A stretch of DNA of 64,000 nucleotides, taken from contig AP025252.1 of assembly GCA_016865505.2 (NCBI GenBank), positions 3,658,001-3,722,000 of the forward strand, written 5' to 3'. A program made the translations under genes and the position numbers. How positions within the stretch are numbered: the first letter of the stretch is position 1; every line of letters starts with the position of its first letter. The stretch comes from Bryobacterales bacterium F-183. Its GTDB lineage: Bacteria > Acidobacteriota > Terriglobia > Bryobacterales > Bryobacteraceae. Below, in pieces: positions 16,695 to 25,443 of this stretch. Under the pieces are notes generated by a model. It was given only the letters and a program-made list of their open reading frames with translations, ran no database searches and was not told the DNA's origin.

Positions 16695-17366
16695 CTATTT
16701 GTCGACGTGGCAGCCTACACAGCGCTGCTGCGCGGGTGTGAGCGACTTGGTGGTGAGCCAGATGTCGGCGCGCTTGGCGTAGTTGGTGTTGGGCATCTTG
16801 TCGGTGATCATCTTGAACCACTCGTTGGCTTTGGCTTCGTCGCCCAGACGGCGATAGGAGTTGGCGATGCCGAACAGGAGTTCGCCGCGCGGGTGTTCGC
16901 CGACTTTGTCGAAAAAGGCCTTCTGCACGTCGTAAGTGGTCATGTAATCGTCGAGCGCTTTCTCGAGGACGGGCTTGGCCATTTCCGGCGGCATACCGAA
17001 GCTGGCTTGCATGAGCACGGAGCCGCGGGGTACGCGAACGCCGACAGCTTTAGGGGCGAGCGCGACGGCTTTGTCCATCATCGCCATGCCCTTCATGTAC
17101 TGCTCAATGCCTTTTTGTTGCTCACCCTTTTGAAAAAGGTCGCCCGATTGGAAGACCAGACCGGCGCCGTGCCACACCAGCGCTTCCGCATGGTTGGGGT
17201 CTTTCTCGATGACAGCCTGGGTCTTTTCCATGCCGCGGGAGAGCGCTTCACGGTTGCCGGAAAAGCCGGCGAAGAAATCATTGCGCACGACGTGATCGAA
17301 GCGGACTTCCTGCGCGGCCAAAACGCCGATCGCCGCGCCGAAAGCCATCCAAGAAGAGGTTCTCAT
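16695..17366 (-). CDS. Secreted TPR protein with a C-terminal CxxCH motif
   Basis: A 223-residue exported protein (signal peptide about 1-18, ending VLAAQ). The body is helical with tetratricopeptide-like repeats (AEALVWHGAGLVFQSGDL; AMMDKAVALAPKA; ELLFGIANSYRRLGDEAKA). At the very end lies CVGCHVDK, a single CxxCH haem attachment motif that lacks a cytochrome c domain around it. Either one c-type haem is attached to a flexible tail, or the motif binds a metal. No family name can be given. Confidence 0.8.
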   Translation of the reverse strand: MRTSSWMAFGAAIGVLAAQEVRFDHVVRNDFFAGFSGNREALSRGMEKTQAVIEKDPNHAEALVWHGAGLVFQSGDLFQKGEQQKGIEQYMKGMAMMDKAVALAPKAVGVRVPRGSVLMQASFGMPPEMAKPVLEKALDDYMTTYDVQKAFFDKVGEHPRGELLFGIANSYRRLGDEAKANEWFKMITDKMPNTNYAKRADIWLTTKSLTPAQQRCVGCHVDK

Positions 17367-17447
17367 AGGCTTGATGGTAGGGCAGGGATACGGCTGCGGT
17401 CATCGGAGATGCGGCGAACTGTCGGCAGAAAACGGCGAATGACGGAT

Positions 17448-18290
17448 CTATGCCGGTAAGCTGAGCTTGTAGAATCGAGCGGCGTTCTCACCGAGCATCT
17501 TGGCGCGGGTATGCTGGTCGAGCGGACCCAGCGCCTGCGTGAACGCGGCGAGCACCTCTTTCCACGTCCCGGCCAGCAGGCATACGGGCCAGTCGCTGCC
17601 GAATAGGATGCGGTCGGCACCGAACTTCCAGTACACATGCTGGACATAGGGGCGTAGGCTCTCCGCGCTCCAACTGGTGTGGTCCGCTTCCGTGATCATG
17701 CCGGACATCTTGACGTGGACGTGCGGGATCTTGGCGATGGCTTCCATTTGCTGGGCCCAGCCATCAAAAATCCGATCCTTGATATAGGGCTTAGCGATGT
17801 GATCGATGACGACCTGAAGATCGGGTACGCGGTCGACGAGTGGTTCGACAACATGGAGCTGCGGCGGCTTGACCAGGATGTCATACGGAATCCCCCGGCG
17901 TGCCAGTTCCTTTAACCCGTCTAGGACATCGTGGCGGAGGAGCCAGTCGACGTCCGGTTCATCCTGTACGAGGTGGCGAATGCCTTTGAACTTAGGATGC
18001 TTCTGCAGGTTGTCGAGCACGGCGGGGAGGTTGGCGCCATCGCGAAGGTCGGCCCAGGCGACCACGCCGAGGATGGAGGGATGCTTGTCCGCGAGGTCGA
18101 GCATCCAGGCGGCCTCTTTGGGATCATGCGCCGCTTGTACCAGCACCGAACCGGCGAACTGATTGCGTTCGAGGATGGGTTCGAGATCGGCGGGACCGTA
18201 GGCCCGGGTAAGCACCGGATGATTTTCCGGCATCCAGAAGTAGTGGACAGCCTGCGGGTCCCAATAATGCTGGTGCGCGTCGATTCGCAT
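17448..18290 (-). CDS. Amidohydrolase, fuconolactonase/rhamnonolactonase-like
   Basis: A 280-residue TIM-barrel hydrolase of the amidohydrolase-2 family. It opens MRIDAHQHYWDPQAVHYFWM, typical of L-fucono- and L-rhamnono-lactonases, with the HxH metal motif. KGIRHLVQDEPDVDWL, VIDHIAKP and LFGSDWPVC are further conserved parts; the last contains the catalytic aspartate. I chose the ATG at 18290 over a TTG two codons upstream. Such enzymes open the lactone in non-phosphorylating deoxy-sugar catabolism. No other gene of that pathway is adjacent, so the substrate is inferred from similarity alone. Confidence 0.88.
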   Translation of the reverse strand: MRIDAHQHYWDPQAVHYFWMPENHPVLTRAYGPADLEPILERNQFAGSVLVQAAHDPKEAAWMLDLADKHPSILGVVAWADLRDGANLPAVLDNLQKHPKFKGIRHLVQDEPDVDWLLRHDVLDGLKELARRGIPYDILVKPPQLHVVEPLVDRVPDLQVVIDHIAKPYIKDRIFDGWAQQMEAIAKIPHVHVKMSGMITEADHTSWSAESLRPYVQHVYWKFGADRILFGSDWPVCLLAGTWKEVLAAFTQALGPLDQHTRAKMLGENAARFYKLSLPA

Positions 18291-18486
18291 GAGCAAAGTT
18301 TCGCACAGGCAGCGGTACCGGTGCGCGTCGGGCCTTTCCCTTATGTACGAAGCAGTTGCGGAGGAGGCTTCTAAGGAAAAAGGGTGCAGGAAAAGACACT
18401 TAGTACCTATCTGCGCGGAAAGGGGAATCCGATCACCTCAATGTGGGGGAAAGCTGTACGGTTCCTAGCCACAACCACCCGCAAAA

Positions 18487-19152
18487 ATGAGTATTTCCGT
18501 CTTCGCTTACGAATCGCAACCGATCGCCCTGCGTGGCCTCGAAGCCCTGGCTTCCGACTATCCGGAACTGGAGTTCCGTGGAGCCGCAACCACCTCTGCC
18601 GACGCGTTGGATCGCCTGCGCGAAGCCGCCGCCGATGTCGTTCTGGTGGACCACCATACGGGATTGCGTACCGCGTTGCAGTTCGTTTCGGACTTGCGGC
18701 AACTGTCGCCGGCTTCGAACGCCGTGCTGTGGGTGCAGGAACAGACCGATATCGATTCGCTGCGCGCGATCCAAATGGGCGTACGCGCGGTGCTTCGTAA
18801 GACGTTGCCGCTGTCGCAGATGCTCGAATGTTTTCGGACGGTTGCGGCGGGGAACATTTGGGTCGAACAGTCCCTGGAGTTGAATCGCCAGCATAACTGG
18901 CGTCCAACGCCGAAGCTGACACCTCGTGAACGGGAGATCGCGGTTTGTGTGTGCCGCGGGATGCGAAATCGCGAGATCGGTGAGCGGCTGGCGATTACTC
19001 CAGGGACGGTGAAGGTCCACCTCATGCACATCTTTGAAAAGACGGGCGTAAAGGATCGCTTCGAGTTGGCGATTCACGGCCGGAAGTTGCTGGGCGTGGA
19101 TCCGGGGACCGGGGCTGAGACGGGCGACGCAACGTCTTTCCGTGTGGCCTAA
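18487..19152 (+). CDS. LuxR/NarL-family response regulator with a partly degenerate receiver
   Basis: A 221-residue protein with an N-terminal receiver-like domain and a C-terminal LuxR HTH domain (LTPREREIAVCVCRGMRNREIGERL, then TPGTVKVHLMHIFEKTGVKDR). Asp55 in VVLVDHH sits at the usual phosphoacceptor place. The acidic pocket normally formed by two aspartates near residues 8-9 is reduced to AYES with one glutamate, so phosphorylation by a kinase is doubtful. No histidine kinase is adjacent. It lies upstream of a membrane protein and the pilus operon on the same strand. Confidence 0.88.
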   Translation: MSISVFAYESQPIALRGLEALASDYPELEFRGAATTSADALDRLREAAADVVLVDHHTGLRTALQFVSDLRQLSPASNAVLWVQEQTDIDSLRAIQMGVRAVLRKTLPLSQMLECFRTVAAGNIWVEQSLELNRQHNWRPTPKLTPREREIAVCVCRGMRNREIGERLAITPGTVKVHLMHIFEKTGVKDRFELAIHGRKLLGVDPGTGAETGDATSFRVA

Positions 19153-19221
19153 AGAAAACAGTCGATTCGCTCGAAGAACGTTGTAGCACTTTTGTACCAA
19201 CTGCGAAGGGCACACGACCGA

Positions 19222-20865
19222 GTGAACGACTTACCACCATCTTCTTCTGCAGGCACCGAAACACCGAGTACATCCGGAAACGCCGCTGAGGACTTACGCC
19301 TACTGGCAGGTGCCGGTGTACGGCCGGCGGCTGAAGTCTTACCGGCTTCAAGCGGGTCGAGCACGTGGCGCTCCTGGTTGCAGTTGAGCTTTGCCGACGT
19401 GTTCATCGTCGCCCTGGTGGCATGGACGTTCGCGTCGGGTCCGCATGGATGGTCGAGTTTGCTTACCGATGGCGACGCCGGCTGGCATATCCGCGTAGGC
19501 GAGATGATTCTCGATACGGGCGCGGTGCCGCATACCGATCCGTTCTCATTCTCAAAGCCGGGCGAGGCCTGGTATGCGTGGGAGTGGCTCTCTGACGTCG
19601 GGATGGGGCTACTGCATCGTGCGGGTGGTCTTAAGGCGATTGTGTGGTTCGCCGGCGGCCTGATCGCCCTGTTTGCGGGCATCCTGCTGCGGTACATGAT
19701 GTGGAAGGGCGTGAACGCCCTGGTCGCGCTGGGGCTGACCTTGATCGCCGTCGGCGCGTGTTCGATTCACTTTTTGGCGCGTCCGCACCTGGTGACTCTG
19801 GTGCTGATTCCGGCTCTCGCCTGGCTGATTGACGCAGACCGGAAAAATCCTTCCTGGAAGCTGTGGCTGGTGGTTCCGGCGATGGCGTTGTGGACCAATC
19901 TGCATGGCGGATTCCTGGCCGGGATCGTGCTGGTGGGCGGCGCAACTGCGGGTACGTTGCTCGAACGCCGCTGGGACGAGGCGCGGCGGTACGGCCTGTT
20001 GACGGCGCTGTGCGGGGTCGCGACCTTGGCCAATCCGTACGGATTTCACCTACACCAACATGTTTTCGCGTATTTGGGTTCGGACTTCATCCGCAACGCG
20101 GTGCAAGAGTTCCAGTCGCCGACGTTTCGTGGCGAGAGTGCGATGCAGTTCGAGTTGCTGTTGTTCCTGGGCCTGATTACGGCAGGTGGTCTCATCGCGC
20201 GCGGACGCTTTGTCGAGACCGTATGGATCGCGGGCTTGGCGCATATGGCATTGGGGTCGCAACGCCACATCACGATCTTTGCCTCGGTGGCGACGCCGCT
20301 TGCCGCCGTACAACTCACCGAGTGGTGGAACGGGTTCGCGGCGGGGCAATCGCGTAAGAGTATTCCGGGGATCCTGCAGCAGATGTCGAAGGATCTGGCG
20401 CCGAACTTCCGCCGGAATTCGGTATGGGCCGCTGTGTTCTTTGCAGCGCTTTTGGCCTTTGACGCACCGTTGATGCGCTGGCCGTCGGACTTTACTTCGG
20501 TGATGTTCCCGGTCGAGATCCTCGAGAAATACCGTACCCGCATGTTGACCTCGCGGGTGCTCACCACGGACCAATGGGGGGACTACCTGCTCTATCACGG
20601 CTACCCCAAGCAGCGTGTGTTCGTAGACGGCCGGAGCGACTTTTACGGTCCGCAAACGGGGGGAGACTACGTACACCTCCTGAACGGTCTGCACAACTGG
20701 CAAGGGCTGATGGAGAAGTACAAATTCGACTTTGTGGTCGCGCCGGTGGAGTGGCCGCTGAATTCGCTTTTGAAGGCGAGTTCACGCTGGAAGTTATTGG
20801 AAGATAACGGCAAAACGCTGGTGTATGAGAAGGTCGAGCAGAAAGTGCGGGAACCAAAGTTCTAG
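19222..20865 (+). CDS. Polytopic membrane protein, glycosyltransferase-like
   Basis: A 547-residue protein with about ten or more membrane helices after a disordered Ser/Thr-rich N-terminus. The first loop contains LTDGDAGWHIRVGEMILDTG and HTDPFSFSKPGEAWYAWEWL, a pattern shared with GT-C-type integral glycosyltransferase-like proteins of acidobacteria and planctomycetes. The soluble C-terminus (about 440-547) includes WGDYLLYHGYPKQRVFVDGR. I favour the GTG at 19222 over the TTG at 19192, since the upstream residues add only polar sequence and GAAGGG precedes the GTG. The activity is unproven. Confidence 0.75.
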   Translation: MNDLPPSSSAGTETPSTSGNAAEDLRLLAGAGVRPAAEVLPASSGSSTWRSWLQLSFADVFIVALVAWTFASGPHGWSSLLTDGDAGWHIRVGEMILDTGAVPHTDPFSFSKPGEAWYAWEWLSDVGMGLLHRAGGLKAIVWFAGGLIALFAGILLRYMMWKGVNALVALGLTLIAVGACSIHFLARPHLVTLVLIPALAWLIDADRKNPSWKLWLVVPAMALWTNLHGGFLAGIVLVGGATAGTLLERRWDEARRYGLLTALCGVATLANPYGFHLHQHVFAYLGSDFIRNAVQEFQSPTFRGESAMQFELLLFLGLITAGGLIARGRFVETVWIAGLAHMALGSQRHITIFASVATPLAAVQLTEWWNGFAAGQSRKSIPGILQQMSKDLAPNFRRNSVWAAVFFAALLAFDAPLMRWPSDFTSVMFPVEILEKYRTRMLTSRVLTTDQWGDYLLYHGYPKQRVFVDGRSDFYGPQTGGDYVHLLNGLHNWQGLMEKYKFDFVVAPVEWPLNSLLKASSRWKLLEDNGKTLVYEKVEQKVREPKF

Positions 20866-20940
20866 GGTCATGACGGGATTCGCAAACAAAGCCTAATGAA
20901 ATCACCGGACAGTGCCGAAATTTTAGGAAGGAATACCCGA

Positions 20941-21237
20941 ATGGAGACGGACAAGATCGACGCACGCAGTCCGGGGTCCGGCAAGATCCCAGGCAAGAAT
21001 CGCGTCCGATCGGGCTCCGGCGAGTTTGGCTCCAACGGGTTTGCTTCGAAAAAGTTCGGTTTGGCGCCCATGCCGTTGGAGTGGATGGATGACTCGTCCT
21101 GGCGCCTGCCATCGGGGAAAGCGCTCGCTGAGTTCGCCCTGCAAGCCGGGTTTTTGGCTCCGTTGATGTTACGGATGCCCCGGCTGATGGGCGCTGCCGG
21201 GCAGCAAAAGCCCACGGCCGGTAAGAAGGGCCGCTAG
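20941..21237 (+). CDS. Hypothetical protein upstream of the pilus operon
   Basis: A 98-residue basic, Gly/Ser-rich protein with a moderately hydrophobic helix near residues 64-82 (ALAEFALQAGFLAPLMLR). It starts METDKIDARS; the ATG at 20941 has AGGAAGGA upstream, better than the ATG at 20896. It does not look like a Flp pilin (no GxxxxE cleavage site before a hydrophobic segment). It ends 24 bases before cpaA and may be part of that transcript. Function unknown. Confidence 0.65.
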   Translation: METDKIDARSPGSGKIPGKNRVRSGSGEFGSNGFASKKFGLAPMPLEWMDDSSWRLPSGKALAEFALQAGFLAPLMLRMPRLMGAAGQQKPTAGKKGR

Positions 21238-21261
21238 AGAGAAAGAGTTCTTAAGAGAGTT

Positions 21262-21711
21262 ATGGTCTGGAATCCACAGGTCGCGCTTGCCATTTTCGTC
21301 GGAATCACGGCGACGGTCGAGGATTTGGCACGCCGCGAGATCCCGAACTGGATTCCGGTGGCCGCCGTCACCGGTGGTCTTGCCGCTGCCGCCTGGACTG
21401 GCGGTTGGAGCGGTTTTGGGTCCTCGTTACTGGGGACCGTACTTGGTTTTCTGGTGTTTTTAGTGTTCTACCTCCTCGGCGGCATGGGGGGAGGGGACGT
21501 GAAGTTAATGGCCGGTATCGGCGCGATATTGGGCGCCGGCCGGATGCTCGAAGCCTCGCTGTGGACGGCGGGCCTCGGGGGTATTTTCGCGGTGTTGGCG
21601 CTCGGTTGGAGTGCGCTGTTGCGGCGAGGGCCGAAAACAACGCCCGCTCACATACCGTATGCGCCCGCCATCACGCTTGGGGCGTGGTTGTCGCTTGTGC
21701 CGAAAGGATGA
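21262..21711 (+). CDS. cpaA: Prepilin peptidase (CpaA/TadV type)
   Basis: A 149-residue aspartic endopeptidase of the inner membrane that trims Flp-type prepilins. Both catalytic aspartates are visible: one in TATVEDLARREIPNW and one in GGMGGGDVKLMAGIG. Four or more membrane helices fill the rest, and there is no N-methylase domain, as in the short TadV class. It is the first recognisable gene of the Tad operon. Confidence 0.92.
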   Translation: MVWNPQVALAIFVGITATVEDLARREIPNWIPVAAVTGGLAAAAWTGGWSGFGSSLLGTVLGFLVFLVFYLLGGMGGGDVKLMAGIGAILGAGRMLEASLWTAGLGGIFAVLALGWSALLRRGPKTTPAHIPYAPAITLGAWLSLVPKG

Positions 21712-21726
21712 GGACTGGAGTAAGAA

Positions 21727-22665
21727 ATGGACCGCAGATTTTTAACCGTCTTGGGCATTAGCCTTGTGTTCGCGCTCGTCGTTTCGAGCATCTTCTATCA
21801 GATCAATGCTCGGGCCGGCAACGGCGCGCCAAAAGCGCAGGCGCCCACCGAGACACGTGACGTCGTGGTCGCGACGCGGCCGCTAAACGTCGGTGTGACG
21901 GTCAAGCCAGGCGACGTAAAGCTGGTGAAAATCGCCGCCGAAGCCTTTCCCAAAGGCGCATTTTCGAAAGACACGGACGTGCTGGATCGTCCGGTGGCGA
22001 GCAACATCCTCGCTGACGAGCCGGTGCTCGAGGGCCGCCTCGCGCCTCGCGGAGCGGGGGTCGGTCTTGCGCCAATCATCCCGCAGGGGATGCGTGCGGT
22101 GACGGTTCGCGTCAATGACGTGACGGGTGTTGCCGGTTTCGTGCTCCCGAACATGCGTGTCGACGTCCTGGTGACAGGTCGTCCGACGGGTTCGGAAGGT
22201 AGCGTGACGCAGACGGTTCTGCAGAACATTATTGTGCTGTCGGCGGGTCAGAATCTGCAAGCCGATGCACGAGGACAGGCAATCAGCGCACCGACGGTAA
22301 CGCTGCTGGCGGATCCCAAACAGGCGGAAATCCTAACCTTGGCCAATCAGGAAGGTCACATTCAGTTGATTCTCCGCAATGGTAGCGATCAGGAGATCAC
22401 GAAGACCTCCGGCCGCAAGGTGAATGACTTGTTCCGCGTCGGCGGCCACTCGCGCGCCGGTGGTGATTCTGCGAAGAACGACGTGGTGGAAGATCCGGAA
22501 GCGCCGCGCCCCCGTCCCCGTCCCCGCCCGGTCGTGCAGGCTGCAGTGGCGCCCGCGGCCCCATCTGTCGCTCCGCCGCCCCCGCCCGCTCCGCCAGACC
22601 AGGTGATTGTGATCCGCGGCACCACGAAGAGCGTCGAGGCCGTGCGGCCGAGCGCCCGCCAGTAA
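21727..22665 (+). CDS. cpaB: Flp pilus assembly protein CpaB/RcpC
   Basis: A 312-residue periplasmic protein with an N-terminal membrane anchor (LTVLGISLVFALVVSSIFYQ). A SAF domain follows (DVVVATRPLNVGVTVKPGDV, about 42-61), then the RcpC domain (GMRAVTVRVNDVTGVAGFV; RVDVLVTG). The C-terminus is a Pro/Arg/Ala-rich low-complexity tail (about 258-312) that could span peptidoglycan. CpaB proteins sit beside the secretin and help form the Tad secretion channel. It starts 15 bases after cpaA. Confidence 0.93.
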   Translation: MDRRFLTVLGISLVFALVVSSIFYQINARAGNGAPKAQAPTETRDVVVATRPLNVGVTVKPGDVKLVKIAAEAFPKGAFSKDTDVLDRPVASNILADEPVLEGRLAPRGAGVGLAPIIPQGMRAVTVRVNDVTGVAGFVLPNMRVDVLVTGRPTGSEGSVTQTVLQNIIVLSAGQNLQADARGQAISAPTVTLLADPKQAEILTLANQEGHIQLILRNGSDQEITKTSGRKVNDLFRVGGHSRAGGDSAKNDVVEDPEAPRPRPRPRPVVQAAVAPAAPSVAPPPPPAPPDQVIVIRGTTKSVEAVRPSARQ

Positions 22666-22715
22666 AACGAGACAGGTAACGAGAGAGCACCGAAGTGAAA
22701 AGTACGGGAGTAACT

Positions 22716-24149
22716 ATGAGAAGCAGATTTTCGGGATTCGCCGCTGTCGCCGCCGCGCTCGCTCCGTGGATGCTTTTGGCGCCCGCGGCGCTGGCCCAGC
22801 CCGGAGAGGACTTGCGCCTCACCATTGGCAAGAGCGTCGTCATCGATTTTGCGTCCGACATCCGGCAGATCTCCACGAGCAATCCGGATGTGGTCGATGC
22901 CAGCCCGATCACCACGCGTGAAATTCTTCTGCACGGCAAGGGATTCGGCAACGCCACCATGGTGGTGTGGAACAAGGCCGGTCAGCGGACGTTCTACAAC
23001 ATCTCGGTGGAGTTGAACCTCGAAGCCATCCGCCGGATGGTGAAGGATACGTTCCCCAACGAGGAGATCCACATCGTGTCCTCGCGCGACTCCCTGTCGC
23101 TGAACGGCACGGTGAGCACACCGCAAATCGCCGAGCGAGCGGTGGCGATGGCGGCAGGCTTTGCCAAGACGGTGATCAATAACCTGACGATCAACGTCCC
23201 GGTTGAAAAGCAGATCGTGTTGCGCGTGAAGTTCGCGGAACTGGATCGTAACGCCGGCCAGCAGTATGGCGTGAACTTGCTTTCTACGGGCGCTTTGGGC
23301 GGCACCATTGGCCGTACTAGCACCGGGCAGTTCGGCGCTCCCAGCGTCACCAATGTCGCTCCCAACGCGCCTGGAACTGTCGTCAATCCCGCAGCGAACT
23401 TCACGATTAGCGACGCCTTAACCATCTTCGCGTTTCGCCCGGATCTGAACTTCGGTGCCTTCATCAAGGCGTTGCAGACCAAGGGTGTACTGCAGATCCT
23501 CGCCGAGCCGAACCTGGTGACGTCCAACGGAAAAGAAGCCGCGTTTCTGGTTGGTGGCGAGTTCCCCGTTCCAGTGTTGCAGGGTGGCGCGAATGCCGCT
23601 GCGGTGACCATTCAGTTTAAGGAGTTTGGTATCCGCCTTCGGTTTACCCCCACGGTGACTCCGAACAAGACCATCAAGGTCGATTTGGTACAGGAAGTGT
23701 CTACCATCGATCTCGCCCAGGGCGTAAGCTTTAACGGATTCACGATCCCCGCATTGTCGACCCGCCGTACGCAAACAGGCATCGAACTGGGCGACGGTCA
23801 GACGTTCATCGTCTCGGGCTTGATCGACAATCGCGACACCGAGCGTTTGTCTCGTGTTCCGGGCCTTGGCTCGGTACCGATACTGGGTGCCTTGTTCAAG
23901 AGCAAAGACGTACAGAAGTCGCTGTCGGAACTGGTTGTGATGGTGACGCCTGAGATCACCTTGCCGCTGAATCCGTCCGATCCGAAGCCGATGCTGGACT
24001 TCCCGAACGAGTTCCTCATCCCGGTGAAGAGCACTCCGGCCCCCAAGCCGCAGAGCTCAGCTTCACCCACCAGCGGGAAGACGCAGAACGCGAAGAACAA
24101 TGCAAGCGATGCAAAGTCCGCGAAGAACAAGCAGAAGGGCAACAACTAA
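22716..24149 (+). CDS. cpaC: Tad pilus secretin CpaC/RcpA
   Basis: A 477-residue outer-membrane secretin. After a signal peptide (about 1-28, ending AALAQ) comes the N-terminal pilus/BON-like domain (LTIGKSVVIDFASDIRQIST, HGKGFGNATMVVWNKAG), then the secretin core with LQTKGVLQILAEPNLVTSNG, AAFLVGGEFPVPV, FKEFGIRLRFTPTV and the family end TQTGIELGDGQTFIVSGL to VPGLGSVPILGALF. A Lys/Asn/Ser-rich tail follows. I prefer the ATG at 22716 (GGGAG upstream) over a GTG at 22695. Confidence 0.93.
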   Translation: MRSRFSGFAAVAAALAPWMLLAPAALAQPGEDLRLTIGKSVVIDFASDIRQISTSNPDVVDASPITTREILLHGKGFGNATMVVWNKAGQRTFYNISVELNLEAIRRMVKDTFPNEEIHIVSSRDSLSLNGTVSTPQIAERAVAMAAGFAKTVINNLTINVPVEKQIVLRVKFAELDRNAGQQYGVNLLSTGALGGTIGRTSTGQFGAPSVTNVAPNAPGTVVNPAANFTISDALTIFAFRPDLNFGAFIKALQTKGVLQILAEPNLVTSNGKEAAFLVGGEFPVPVLQGGANAAAVTIQFKEFGIRLRFTPTVTPNKTIKVDLVQEVSTIDLAQGVSFNGFTIPALSTRRTQTGIELGDGQTFIVSGLIDNRDTERLSRVPGLGSVPILGALFKSKDVQKSLSELVVMVTPEITLPLNPSDPKPMLDFPNEFLIPVKSTPAPKPQSSASPTSGKTQNAKNNASDAKSAKNKQKGNN

Positions 24150-24172
24150 GGTTTCCTGACCCTGGAACTGAT

Positions 24173-25405
24173 ATGAACTGGAACGGTAGAGCGGGTGGAG
24201 GCGGTTCGGAACTCACGGCGCTGTTGATCGCATGCGATCCACGGCTGAGCCAGCAGTTTCAGGATTCGCTTCCGGCGGCCAAGACATTTCAGCTGTTGGG
24301 GGAGCTCAACTCGTACCCTAACCCACAAACGCTCGAAATGCGGCTGAACCAATACAATCCGCAAGCCGTTCTGGTGGATCTATCCTCAGACCTCGAAACC
24401 GCCGCTGGGGTAATTCAGTACCTGGCGGGGTGTGGCCGTGACCTACATATTGTCGGTCTGCACTCAACTAATGATTCTCCGGCGATTCTGCGCTCGCTTC
24501 GCGCTGGTGCGTCCGAGTTTTTGCACGCTCCGTTTGACCCTCAAATTCAGCGCGAAGCGGTCACCCGGTTGGTCCGCATGCGTCAAGGGGATGCGGAAGC
24601 GGCGCAGCGACGTGAGTTCGCAGGGAATCTCATCGCAGTTTCGAGCACCAAGCCGGGATCCGGCTCATCGACGATCGCTGTTCAGACGGCGTTCGCGCTG
24701 GGGCGGCTGACGGGTAGCCGTGTCTTGTTGGCTGATTTCGACCTGATGGGTGGCGCTTTGGGCTTCTACCTCAAGCTCGAGAGCCGCTACTCGCTGATCG
24801 ATGCGATGATCCATGCCGAGTCGCTGGACCCGGAAAACTGGGGATCGCTAGCGGAGCCGCACGGCGGCATCGATATACTCCCGGCTCCGATCCAGCCGGA
24901 GAACGTTGAGATCGATAACGCACGGTTGTCCTATGTGCTCGACTCGATGCGCCACTCCTACGATTGGATCGTCGTCGATCTTCCGATGATTTTCCAGCGG
25001 ATCAGCATGATTGCCGCCTCGCAAGCAGATCGTATTTTCCTGGTCACGACGTCGGAATTGCCAAGTCTGCATCTGGCGCGCAAGTCCGTAGCGCTGCTCG
25101 AGCAGATCGGGTTGCCGAAGGAGCGTGTACAGATGCTGGTGAACCGAATTAGCCGTTGGGATGGTATCGGCACCGCGGACCTCGAAAAGCTCTTCAACTG
25201 CCCCGTGTATGCCAGTCTGCCGAACGACTATTTTCCGCTGCACCGGGCGATTTCTCTCGGCCAGCCGCTCGGCTCGGATGGCGATCTCGGCAAAGCCATT
25301 GATGCATTTGCAGCCAAACTCGCCAATTTGAACAGCCCGGGCGGGAAGCGTCCGGCGGTCGATACAGGGTCGCACCGCAGTGGCGTGATGTCGGCTGCCC
25401 ATTAG
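24173..25405 (+). CDS. cpaE: Pilus assembly ATPase-like protein CpaE/TadZ
   Basis: A 410-residue protein with an atypical receiver-like N-terminus (about 10-135) and a MinD/ParA-type domain. TadZ proteins mark the cell pole for pilus assembly. The P-loop region reads STKPGSGSSTIA: the signature first lysine is present, but the lysine before the Thr of GKT is replaced by serine. LLADFDLMGGALG is the second nucleotide-site motif and WIVVDLPM the Walker B-like strand. ATP hydrolysis may be weak or lost. It lies between the secretin and cpaF genes. Confidence 0.9.
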   Translation: MNWNGRAGGGGSELTALLIACDPRLSQQFQDSLPAAKTFQLLGELNSYPNPQTLEMRLNQYNPQAVLVDLSSDLETAAGVIQYLAGCGRDLHIVGLHSTNDSPAILRSLRAGASEFLHAPFDPQIQREAVTRLVRMRQGDAEAAQRREFAGNLIAVSSTKPGSGSSTIAVQTAFALGRLTGSRVLLADFDLMGGALGFYLKLESRYSLIDAMIHAESLDPENWGSLAEPHGGIDILPAPIQPENVEIDNARLSYVLDSMRHSYDWIVVDLPMIFQRISMIAASQADRIFLVTTSELPSLHLARKSVALLEQIGLPKERVQMLVNRISRWDGIGTADLEKLFNCPVYASLPNDYFPLHRAISLGQPLGSDGDLGKAIDAFAAKLANLNSPGGKRPAVDTGSHRSGVMSAAH

Positions 25406-25443
25406 CAAAAGAAAGAACGAAAGAAATAAGGCGCTAAATTCAC

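Noticed and set aside
20941-21237. Flp pilin
   Set aside because: No leader ending in Gly before a hydrophobic segment with Glu at position 5; the hydrophobic stretch lies near the C-terminus.
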